Assembly (NCBI RefSeq): GCF_020723905.1
Contig: NZ_DYHZ01000007.1
Coordinates: forward strand, 1 to 41,838
Length of the DNA stretch: 41,838 nucleotides
DNA from: Anaerolinea thermophila
GTDB taxonomy: Bacteria; Chloroflexota; Anaerolineae; Anaerolineales; Anaerolineaceae
Direction of reading: 5' to 3'
The notes beneath the pieces were generated by a model that saw only the letters and a program-made list of their open reading frames with translations, was not told the DNA's origin and made no database searches. Each line of letters starts with the position of its first letter. Within the stretch, counting starts at the first letter, position 1. Both the position numbers and the translations under genes were made by a program. Below, piece after piece: positions 1 through 7,263 of the stretch.

Positions 1-36
1 TGGGGGGCGACCCCCTGGGAGAGTAGGTCATCGCCA
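1..36 (+). rRNA. 5S ribosomal RNA, 3' end (partial)
   Basis: The first 35 or so bases match the 3' end of bacterial 5S rRNA. A G-rich/C-rich hairpin closes on a GCGA tetraloop (stem 2-6 with 11-15), followed by the conserved stretch GAGAGTAGGTC and the final helix strand. The rest of the gene lies upstream of the window. A T-rich tract (about 43-53) follows directly and probably serves in transcript release; no separate terminator hairpin is visible. This implies that ssb and its neighbours sit immediately downstream of an rRNA operon. Confidence 0.85.
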
Positions 37-118
37 AAAGACTTTTTCTTTTTAATTCAACCCGCGCTGATCGGTAAATTCCATCTGAATCATCGAACAC
101 GTTTTCAATAATTTCCTC

Positions 119-124
119 TATAAT
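119..124 (+). promoter_or_regulatory. candidate -10 box upstream of ssb
   Basis: A perfect TATAAT lies 45 bases before the ssb start codon, inside the 130-base gap between the 5S rRNA and ssb. No convincing -35 hexamer is found at 16-18 bases upstream, so this may be a weak or activator-dependent promoter. The gap holds nothing else recognisable. Confidence 0.4.
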
Positions 125-169
125 TAATGACAGAAGTTCTCAACCTTTGGGTAGAAAGGTGTTTGTGCT

Positions 170-592
170 ATGACGTTCCATACGATCATCATTGTGGGTA
201 ATGTGGGGCGCGAACCTGAAATGCGCTATACCCCCTCCGGACAACCGGTTACCAGTTTTTCTCTGGCTTCAAGTCGTTCCTACACCACTCAACAGGGCGA
301 TAAAGTGGAGGAAACCATCTGGTTCCGGGTTTCCGCTTTTGGGAAGTTAGCCGAAACCTGCAATCAGTTCCTCCACAAAGGCAGTAAAGTGCTGGTAGAA
401 GGGCGTCTCACCCCCGATAAAAACGGCTCGCCGCGCGTCTGGACGCGCCAGGATGGGACGGCAGGATCTTCTTACGAGGTTACTGCGACAACTGTGCGCT
501 TCCTCAGCGCTCGAGGAGAAACGGGTGGTGAAGGAACAGGAGATTTGGCGATTCCCGATGTGGGTGACATGGGAGAGGATATCCCGTTCTAG
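170..592 (+). CDS. ssb: Single-stranded DNA-binding protein
   Basis: This is a 140-residue SSB. It binds single-stranded DNA during replication, recombination and repair, and recruits partner proteins through its C-terminal tip. The N-terminal 105 or so residues form the OB-fold typical of bacterial SSB: the GNVGREPEMRYTPSGQPV opening, then a WFRV strand and the KGSKVLVEGRL strand. The protein ends in the acidic tip DIPF, the canonical partner-binding tail. The linker is short and rich in Gly, Asp and Glu. An AGAAAGGTG ribosome-binding site sits about 8 bases before the ATG. It is followed at 24 bases by a translin-family gene and then a Cas4-like nuclease, so it may head a small nucleic-acid metabolism operon. 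It could be the main or a secondary SSB of the organism; that cannot be told from here. Confidence 0.95.
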   Translation: MTFHTIIIVGNVGREPEMRYTPSGQPVTSFSLASSRSYTTQQGDKVEETIWFRVSAFGKLAETCNQFLHKGSKVLVEGRLTPDKNGSPRVWTRQDGTAGSSYEVTATTVRFLSARGETGGEGTGDLAIPDVGDMGEDIPF

Positions 593-615
593 GGGGAGGA
601 GCCGTTCAAAAGCCC

Positions 616-1281
616 ATGAATACTCTTCCTGAAATTGCCGAGCGCATTCATCAGGCGCTGGAAGCGCGCACGCGCGCCCGCGATCAGGCATTGAACCAGA
701 CGCGCGCCTTAACCCGCCATGCCGCTCACGCTATTCGCGCTGCCCATCGCGAGGAATGGGACATTGCTGGAGAGCAACTGGATCAGGCGCGCCATCTGGT
801 GCGTCAGTTACAGCAAGACCTGGCGCCTTACCCCGAACTGTATTACGCCGGTTACACTCAGGACGCCATTAAGGAATTTGCAGAAGCCAGCATCACCTGT
901 GCGATTATTCAAAATCACCCCCTTCCTTCGCCCGAAGAACTGGGCGTAGAAGAGGTAACCTATCTCAATGGTCTGGCAGAATCTGCGGGCGAACTGCGTC
1001 GCCGCTGTCTGGATATCCTCCGCCAGGGCTATTCTCAGGAAGCCGAGCGCCTGCTCTCTTGCATGGATGATATCTATGATGTCCTGGTTACCATGGATTA
1101 TCCCGATGCAGTCACCAATGGATTGCGTCGTCAGACCGATGTCACCCGCAGTCTGCTGGAGCGGACGCGAGGAGACATTACCTTAAGCCAGCGCGAACAG
1201 CATCTGGAGCAGGTGATTCGCGAAGCCATTCAACGCCTGGAAGTCTCACCGCATGACTCGCAGGACGATTCGCGCCTCTGA
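616..1281 (+). CDS. Translin-family protein
   Basis: This all-helical protein of 221 residues resembles the translin/TRAX family. In eukaryotes translin and TRAX form the C3PO complex, which binds and cleaves single-stranded RNA; archaeal and bacterial homologues are mostly uncharacterised. Family hallmarks visible are an Arg-rich first helix, the YPELYYAGYTQDAIKEFAEA helix (about 76-95), a PEELGVE..YLNGLAE..GELRR region (about 106-133), and an MDDIYDVL...DYPDA...LRRQTDV.R..ER.RGD segment near residues 148-186. Several acidic residues in these helices could form a TRAX-like metal site, but I cannot confirm catalysis. A GGGGGAGGAG site precedes the ATG. Its last 29 bases overlap the next gene, which suggests translational coupling with the Cas4-like nuclease. 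Family assignment is fairly sure; cellular role is unknown. Confidence 0.75.
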   Translation: MNTLPEIAERIHQALEARTRARDQALNQTRALTRHAAHAIRAAHREEWDIAGEQLDQARHLVRQLQQDLAPYPELYYAGYTQDAIKEFAEASITCAIIQNHPLPSPEELGVEEVTYLNGLAESAGELRRRCLDILRQGYSQEAERLLSCMDDIYDVLVTMDYPDAVTNGLRRQTDVTRSLLERTRGDITLSQREQHLEQVIREAIQRLEVSPHDSQDDSRL

Positions 1282-1498
1282 AATCGGTGCTTATCTGTAC
1301 TGTCGCCGGGCGTGGTGGTATCGCTTACAGGGGGTTGAACCGGAAAATCGCGAAGCCCTCGGCGAGGGCACGGCATATCACCTTCGACACGGAAAAGAAG
1401 TCTGGCTTGCCAGTTTGATACGGCTGGCAGGCTGGATTTTCTTAAGCGGCGCGCTGGTTTTTCTCGTGGTGGGGTTGACCCTGTACCTGCTTCCCTGA
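1253..1498 (+). CDS. Cas4-like nuclease, N-terminal part with membrane segment
   Basis: This 81-residue protein begins with SEIGAYLYCRRAWW and continues to GTAYHLRHG. That is the N-terminal signature of Cas4/Dna2-like PD-(D/E)XK nucleases: one cysteine (Cys17) that would be the first ligand of a 4Fe-4S cluster, plus the His motif. It then runs into one hydrophobic helix (about 55-80) and stops. The nuclease core and the remaining three cysteines are encoded by the next gene in another frame, so the two products look like halves of one enzyme. The stop is reached through CTT CCC TGA. The downstream frame is open from 1479, so a +1 slip there would give a continuous protein. The gene overlaps the end of the translin gene by 29 bases. 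It may be a true two-subunit enzyme, a frameshifted gene, or a programmed frameshift; no CRISPR genes are nearby. Confidence 0.65.
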   Translation: MTRRTIRASEIGAYLYCRRAWWYRLQGVEPENREALGEGTAYHLRHGKEVWLASLIRLAGWIFLSGALVFLVVGLTLYLLP

Positions 1499-1511
1499 AA
1501 GGATCATTTTC

Positions 1512-2027
1512 ATGCAGTGGATGGGGCTTGGGCTTCTGCTTTTGCTGCTGGCGGCGTTCTTGCTGTTCTGGTCTCGCCAGCGTTTGCAGTCTGCAGGGTT
1601 GCCGTTGGGCAGGATTGTCTCCACCGATACTGCCGGATGGCGTCCGCTGGAAAAGCCGCTCTACGACCCGGAAACCGGATTGACCGGCAAGCCCGATTAT
1701 GTCGTTAAAGTGGGGGGAGCGCTGGTGCCGGTAGAAGTCAAAAGCGGTTGGGCGCCTGCCGAGCCGTATGACAGTCATATCTTTCAATTAGCCGCTTACT
1801 GTCTGCTTCTTGCGCGTACTTCTGGCAAGCGTCCCCCCTATGGATTGATTCATTACCGCAACCGCACTTTTGCTGTGGACTACACCCCCGCGCTGGAGGA
1901 AGCCCTGCTTGCCGTGGTTGAAGAAATGCATGCCGATCAACGTCGAACTGCCGTTCACCGCTCGCACGATGAACCGGCACGGTGTGCGCGGTGTGGCTTT
2001 CGTTCCGTGTGCGATCAGCGCCTGTAA
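1512..2027 (+). CDS. Cas4-like nuclease, C-terminal catalytic part, membrane-anchored
   Basis: This 171-residue protein opens with a hydrophobic helix (about 4-20) and then carries a PD-(D/E)XK nuclease core. The visible active-site elements are GKPDY (about 57-61), the VPVEVKSG strand (about 70-77) and SHIFQLAAYCLLL (about 86-98), the usual motif II, motif III and QxxxY helix of Cas4/RecB-type nucleases. The C-terminus has CARCGFRSVC, which gives three cysteines; together with the one in the preceding ORF this makes the four ligands of a Cas4-type iron-sulfur cluster. An AAGGATC site lies before the ATG, which is 13 bases after the preceding stop. Expected activity is exonuclease or endonuclease on single-stranded DNA ends, held at the membrane. 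Substrate is unknown; lack of cas1/cas2 or an array argues against a CRISPR role. Confidence 0.75.
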   Translation: MQWMGLGLLLLLLAAFLLFWSRQRLQSAGLPLGRIVSTDTAGWRPLEKPLYDPETGLTGKPDYVVKVGGALVPVEVKSGWAPAEPYDSHIFQLAAYCLLLARTSGKRPPYGLIHYRNRTFAVDYTPALEEALLAVVEEMHADQRRTAVHRSHDEPARCARCGFRSVCDQRL

Positions 2028-2055
2028 GCCCGATTTTGATGGTATGCTTAACCCC

Positions 2056-3234
2056 ATGAAACGTTTATGGCGAGCCGTGTGGATTGGCTTGCTTTGCCTG
2101 ATAGCGTTGAGTGCCTGCACTGCCGGTGCAGAACCATCGGTGGGCAGGACTGCCAGTGTCTTGACCCCCACGAGGGAATTTCCTCTGAACCCAACTTCTA
2201 CGCCTTCGCTTACTCCTCTGCCGCCGCGAACCACCGCGTTTCCCACACCACGTTTTACGTCTGTGACACCTGTCCCTCCACCCGTAGAATCTCTAGAATT
2301 GCCCGATGAGGTTATCGTCTATCTGCTGGCAGGGATGGATCGCACTCAGCCCTTTGTGGGACGAACAGATGCACTCCAACTGATTTTTCTTCATCCCCGC
2401 TTTGCCAAAGTTGCCCTGATCTCTCTTGCTCCCGATTTGTTCGTCTATCTGCCCGGGTACTCGATGCAGCGCCTTTCGGCGGCGTACCCACTGGGTGGAA
2501 TGCGTCTGCTTCGGGAAACGCTGGCGTACAATTTGGGCGTCACGGTGGACGAATGGGCGGTGATGCGCATGGATGACTTTGCCTTCCTCGTGGACGAACT
2601 GGGGGGCATCGAAGTGCCTGTCCTGGAAGCCGTTCCGGGCGTGTGTGGAGATCGCATTTATCCGGGGCAGGTGTTCATGAATGGCGAACTGGCGTTATGT
2701 TATGCCCGATTGCGACAGCAGGAAAAGGAAACGGCTCGGGGGTTGCGTCAGCAGGCGCTGCTGGAACAAATCCTGCTCCGTCTGGCGCAGGGGGGAAATC
2801 TGGTGCGTTTGCCGGGCATTTTTGAGGTCATGGCTCCACGGCTGGAAACCAGCCTGAGCCGTGAAGACGTAGTCAGTCGCGGTGCTCTGGCATTGCGCTT
2901 GAGCGATACCCGTCGGCTGGGATATTTTCAAATCGGGGAGAATGCAGCCCGTGTGTGGGAGATTCTGGATAATCCCCGTACCACCGTTTTCCTGCCCGAT
3001 GAAGAAGCCGTAAGGCGGGTGCTGGAGCAGGCTGTGGCATTTGTCAGCCGCCCGGAGGCATTTTCAGAACGGATTGCCACGCTGGAGTTTGAACTGACCA
3101 TCTCTCCTACCCCGACGCCATTGCCTACCGATACGCCCATTCCACCCAGCACGTCTACGCCTCTCCCCACGGCAACCCGCACACCGACGCCGGTGGTGAT
3201 TACGCCCACGAATACTCCCACTTTAGCGCCCTGA
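2056..3234 (+). CDS. LytR-CpsA-Psr (LCP) family lipoprotein, divergent
   Basis: The protein has 392 residues from the chosen ATG. That start gives a signal peptide ending in a lipobox (LSAC, Cys21); an in-frame ATG four codons upstream is an alternative. A Thr/Pro-rich linker (about 30-75) leads into an LCP domain (about 80-290), followed by a second Thr/Pro-rich tail (about 350-392). LCP proteins transfer lipid-linked glycans to the cell wall. Family features seen are GRTDALQL, the NLGV..DEW segment, FLVDELGGIEVPV, and YARLR followed by RQQ. The strongly conserved S-x-P-R-D segment, which carries a phosphate-binding Arg, reads SLAPD here, so that Arg is missing. It may be a weak or non-catalytic LCP homologue. 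Its 5' end follows the Cas4-like gene by 28 bases. It could attach the glycan made by the large locus downstream, but that is inference. Confidence 0.75.
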   Translation: MKRLWRAVWIGLLCLIALSACTAGAEPSVGRTASVLTPTREFPLNPTSTPSLTPLPPRTTAFPTPRFTSVTPVPPPVESLELPDEVIVYLLAGMDRTQPFVGRTDALQLIFLHPRFAKVALISLAPDLFVYLPGYSMQRLSAAYPLGGMRLLRETLAYNLGVTVDEWAVMRMDDFAFLVDELGGIEVPVLEAVPGVCGDRIYPGQVFMNGELALCYARLRQQEKETARGLRQQALLEQILLRLAQGGNLVRLPGIFEVMAPRLETSLSREDVVSRGALALRLSDTRRLGYFQIGENAARVWEILDNPRTTVFLPDEEAVRRVLEQAVAFVSRPEAFSERIATLEFELTISPTPTPLPTDTPIPPSTSTPLPTATRTPTPVVITPTNTPTLAP

Positions 3235-3288
3235 CGAATTTCCCCCCAGAGCGGGAGGCTCATCATACCGGAGATGGATTTTCTTCGC

Positions 3289-3317
3289 TTGTTTCCCGGT
3301 GGAAAATTTGTTATCTT
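3289..3317 (+). promoter_or_regulatory. candidate promoter of the gdhA leader RNA
   Basis: TTGTTT (3289-3294) and TATCTT (3312-3317) are separated by 17 bases. An overlapping TATACT (3317-3322) could be an alternative -10. A transcript starting near 3324-3330 would run about 95 bases to the terminator at 3384-3419. The match is fair, not perfect, and the sequence between the LCP stop and this site (3235-3288) holds nothing else I recognise. Confidence 0.4.
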
Positions 3318-3323
3318 ATACTT

Positions 3324-3419
3324 GTAAATCGTGGCGGGATGGAGAAGCCTGTGAGCAATCAACCCCACATAAACTGGCAAAACAAGCGGGCACAGTCCGT
3401 GGTGCCCGCTTATTTTTTT
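3324..3419 (+). ncRNA. putative leader RNA or small RNA upstream of gdhA
   Basis: The segment between the candidate promoter and a strong intrinsic terminator is about 95 bases and has no open reading frame with a ribosome-binding site. It contains GTGG (3331-3334) able to pair with CCAC (3365-3368), closing a 30-base region that contains GGATGGAGAAGCCTGTGAGC. The pentamer GCGGG occurs twice (3334-3338 and 3386-3390), so the 3' arm of the terminator could pair with either copy. This would allow a switch between terminated and read-through forms. I do not recognise it as a known riboswitch class; it does not look like the glutamine or glycine aptamers. It could be a gdhA attenuator or a free small RNA. 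Confidence 0.35.
3384..3419 (+). terminator. intrinsic terminator before gdhA
   Basis: GCGGGCAC (3386-3393) pairs perfectly with GTGCCCGC (3402-3409) over an 8-base loop; the stem extends by two A-T pairs and is followed by a run of T residues (3410-3419). It ends 51 bases before the gdhA start codon, so it either closes the LCP transcript or acts as a leader attenuator of gdhA. Confidence 0.85.
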
Positions 3420-3470
3420 GCCCGCCGAATCCCATCTAATCCCTATTCTCATTTGTAGAGGAGTGTCCGC

Positions 3471-4757
3471 ATGTCAGGAATGATCAATGAATTTGAAATG
3501 GCTCAGCGTCAGTTCGATCATGTTGCGAGTCTGATGCACCTCGACCCACAGGTGGCTGAATTCCTGCGCTGGCCCATGCGCGAGTTTCATTTCCGCATTC
3601 CCGTGCGCATGGATGACGGCACCATCCGCACCTTCCAGGGGTTCCGCGTTCAGCACAATGATGCCCGCGGTCCCAATAAGGGCGGCATTCGTTTTCACCC
3701 TGCTGAGACTATTGATACCGTGCGTGCGCTTGCCTTCTGGATGACGTGGAAGTGTGCCGTCGCTGATCTGCCGCTGGGCGGCGGAAAAGGCGGCGTGGTG
3801 ATTGACCCGGCAACCCTCTCGACCGCTGAGAAGGAACGTCTGTGCCGTGGGTATGTAGATATCATGTGGCGCAACCTTGGTCCCCGCACTGATGTCCCTG
3901 CTCCCGATGTGGGCACCACCCCGCAAATGATGGGCTGGATGATGGATGAGTACTCCAAACTGGCGGGGCAGTACACCCCGGGTGTGATCACCGGCAAGCC
4001 GCTGGGAGGCGGCGGTTCGGCAGGACGCACCGAAGCCACCGGTTACGGTGTCATCTACACCGTGCGCGAAGCCATGAAGATGCTGGGTATTGAACCGCAG
4101 GGCACGATTGCAGCCATTCAGGGCTTTGGCAATGTGGCGCAATATGCCGCTATTGGCTTCGTGGAAATGCTTGGCGGTAAAGTTGCCTGTGTTTCGTACT
4201 GGGACCGCGAAGACCGCTGCGCTTACACCGTCTCGAAGCCGGGCGGCATTGATCCTCACTTCCTGATGTCCATTACTGATCAATATGGCACCGTTGACAA
4301 GAACAAAGCCGTTGCCGCGGGGTATCAGATTGAAGATGGCGATGCCTGGATCACCAAAGAAGCCGATGTGCTCATCCCCGCAGCGCTCTCCGGCACAATC
4401 AATGCCGAGACGGTCAAGGGCGTGCATGATCGCGTCAAAATTGTGGCAGAGGGCGCCAATGGACCCACCACTCCGGAAGCGGATGAGGTCTTCAAAGCCC
4501 GCAACATTTTTGTCATTCCCGATTTCCTCTGCAATGCTGGCGGCGTGACGGTTTCATACTTTGAGAGCGTCCAGAATGATATGAACTACTACTGGACGAA
4601 GGAAGAGGTGCTTACCCGTCTGGATACCAAGATCACCACAGCCTTCCACGGTGTGGTGGAGATGGCGAAAAAACAGGGCGTCTTCATGCGCGATGCCGCT
4701 TATATGGTAGCAATTGACAAGGTTGTCAAAGCCATGCAATTGCGCGGCTGGGTCTAA
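3471..4757 (+). CDS. gdhA: Glutamate dehydrogenase
   Basis: This is a 428-residue Glu/Leu/Phe/Val dehydrogenase family enzyme. It interconverts glutamate with 2-oxoglutarate and ammonia using NAD(P), joining nitrogen and carbon metabolism in the cytoplasm. The dimerisation/substrate domain contains GPNKGGIRFH (Lys70), Lys94 and LPLGGGKGG (Lys106). These lysines have the 24- and 12-residue spacing of the substrate-binding and catalytic lysines in known GDHs. The NAD-binding domain starts with the IQGFGNVAQYAA Rossmann motif (around residue 215), and CNAGGVTVSYFE is near the end. Length is typical for the hexameric short form. An AGAGGAG site precedes the ATG. Upstream terminator and downstream terminator make it a single-gene unit. 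Glutamate is favoured over branched-chain amino acids as substrate by general likeness, but cofactor choice is not determined. Confidence 0.93.
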   Translation: MSGMINEFEMAQRQFDHVASLMHLDPQVAEFLRWPMREFHFRIPVRMDDGTIRTFQGFRVQHNDARGPNKGGIRFHPAETIDTVRALAFWMTWKCAVADLPLGGGKGGVVIDPATLSTAEKERLCRGYVDIMWRNLGPRTDVPAPDVGTTPQMMGWMMDEYSKLAGQYTPGVITGKPLGGGGSAGRTEATGYGVIYTVREAMKMLGIEPQGTIAAIQGFGNVAQYAAIGFVEMLGGKVACVSYWDREDRCAYTVSKPGGIDPHFLMSITDQYGTVDKNKAVAAGYQIEDGDAWITKEADVLIPAALSGTINAETVKGVHDRVKIVAEGANGPTTPEADEVFKARNIFVIPDFLCNAGGVTVSYFESVQNDMNYYWTKEEVLTRLDTKITTAFHGVVEMAKKQGVFMRDAAYMVAIDKVVKAMQLRGWV

Positions 4758-4780
4758 ATCTTCAGGCTGAAAGGTCAAAG

Positions 4781-4812
4781 CGCCTGCCCATCCGGCAGGC
4801 GTTTTCTATTTT
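4781..4812 (+). terminator. intrinsic terminator of gdhA
   Basis: CGCCTGCC (4781-4788) pairs with GGCAGGCG (4794-4801) over a 5-base loop and is followed by TTTTCTATTTT. It lies 24 bases after the gdhA stop codon and separates gdhA from the regulator and glycan locus. Confidence 0.88.
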
Positions 4813-4857
4813 CCGATTCTCTTAAGGAGATCTTAAAGTGAATCGGATGGTTGCGCC

Positions 4858-4886
4858 TTGACCGCCTCACGGTTGGGGGTTATAAT
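4858..4886 (+). promoter_or_regulatory. sigma-70-type promoter for the regulator and glycan locus
   Basis: TTGACC (4858-4863), a 17-base spacer, then TATAAT (4881-4886) make a near-consensus housekeeping promoter. The expected start is near 4892-4894, leaving only about 20 bases before the ATG at 4913 and about 8 before the in-frame TTG at 4901. The leader is therefore very short and carries no clear Shine-Dalgarno. This is the strongest promoter sequence I can see upstream of the 32-kb glycan locus. Confidence 0.8.
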
Positions 4887-4912
4887 TCAACCACTGAATT
4901 TTGGATTTTCCT

Positions 4913-6368
<1,456 letters not shown>

Positions 6369-6404
6369 GAAGAACCGTACCGGTAATTTGCCGGTGGAGC
6401 GAAC

Positions 6405-7262
6405 ATGACGACCGTCAAGAATCCATCCTATCCCATCACCTACCTGCGTCCCGCCAGTGGCTGGATGCCGCTGGATCTTGCTGCTCTGTGGGAATATCGT
6501 GAGTTGATTTATTTCCTTACCTGGCGGGATATCCGTGTGCGTTACAAGCAAGCCCTGCTGGGAGTGGGGTGGGCAATTCTTCAGCCGGTCTTTCACATGG
6601 TGCTGTTTACGGTCATCTTTGGACGCCTTGCCGGGCTGAAGCCCGATGCCGGCATTCCTGAGCAACTCTATCCCATCTTTTCCTTTGCAGCGTTGTTGCC
6701 CATGCAGTTGTTCCAGCAAGCCCTGCAGCGTTCCAGCATCAGTCTGGTACAGAACGCCAACCTGCTGACCAAAATTTATTTCCCGCGGCTGATCATTCCC
6801 CTTTCAGCGGTGGGTGCGGCGCTGGTAGATTTTTTCTTTGCCATGCTGGTGTTGGGCGGGCTGATGGTGGCGTATCAGGTGCCGGTGACTCCCCGCCTGC
6901 TCTGGCTCATTCCGTTGACCTTGCTGGCGGTGCTGGCGGCGCTGGCAATCGGGTTGTGGCTTTCAGCGCTGAATGTGCAGTACCGGGATGTTCAGCATAT
7001 GATCCCGTTCCTCATTCAGGCATGGATGTATGCCTCTCCGGTAGCCTATTCCATTGATGTGATTCCGCAGTCGGGTATCTGGCGCTGGGTGTATGCGCTC
7101 AATCCCATGGCGGGGGTCATTCAGGGGTATCGTTGGGCATTGCTGGATGCCACCCCGCCGGCGGGGTTCCTGTGGGTTTCGGTTGCAGTGGTAGCCGTTT
7201 TGCTGATTTCCGGGTTGTATTACTTCCGCGCCATGGAGCGCACCTTTGCGGATATGGTGTAA
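6405..7262 (+). CDS. wzm: Polysaccharide ABC exporter, permease
   Basis: This 285-residue ABC-2 type permease has about six hydrophobic helices. Near the N-terminus are LWEYRELIYFLTWRDIRVRYKQALLGVGWAILQP-type features, which are typical of Wzm/KpsM/TagG exporters (the cytoplasmic amphipathic start and the first membrane helix). The C-terminal MAGVIQGYRWALL segment also fits. It forms the membrane channel for a lipid-linked polysaccharide or teichoic-acid-like polymer. The next gene, one base after the stop, encodes the ATPase partner. Its place directly after the fcl-like gene sets the export mode of the whole locus. Family is sure; the exported polymer is not known. Confidence 0.9.
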   Translation: MTTVKNPSYPITYLRPASGWMPLDLAALWEYRELIYFLTWRDIRVRYKQALLGVGWAILQPVFHMVLFTVIFGRLAGLKPDAGIPEQLYPIFSFAALLPMQLFQQALQRSSISLVQNANLLTKIYFPRLIIPLSAVGAALVDFFFAMLVLGGLMVAYQVPVTPRLLWLIPLTLLAVLAALAIGLWLSALNVQYRDVQHMIPFLIQAWMYASPVAYSIDVIPQSGIWRWVYALNPMAGVIQGYRWALLDATPPAGFLWVSVAVVAVLLISGLYYFRAMERTFADMV

Positions 7263-7263
7263 G

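Noticed and set aside
1253-1498. Calling the split nuclease a pseudogene
   Set aside because: All key residues of both halves are intact, and the second half has its own start codon and possible ribosome-binding site, so decay is not shown. A frameshift error remains possible.
1253-2027. CRISPR-linked Cas4
   Set aside because: No repeat array, cas1, cas2 or effector gene is visible; the membrane helices and the neighbouring translin and ssb point to another role.
3324-3419. tRNA or known riboswitch in the gdhA leader
   Set aside because: No T-loop or cloverleaf pairing, and I could not match conserved cores of glutamine, glycine, fluoride or ZTP riboswitches.
6379-6395. Terminator between the fcl-like and permease genes
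   Set aside because: The stem is only five base pairs (ACCGG/CCGGT) and there is no T run; the genes are probably co-transcribed.
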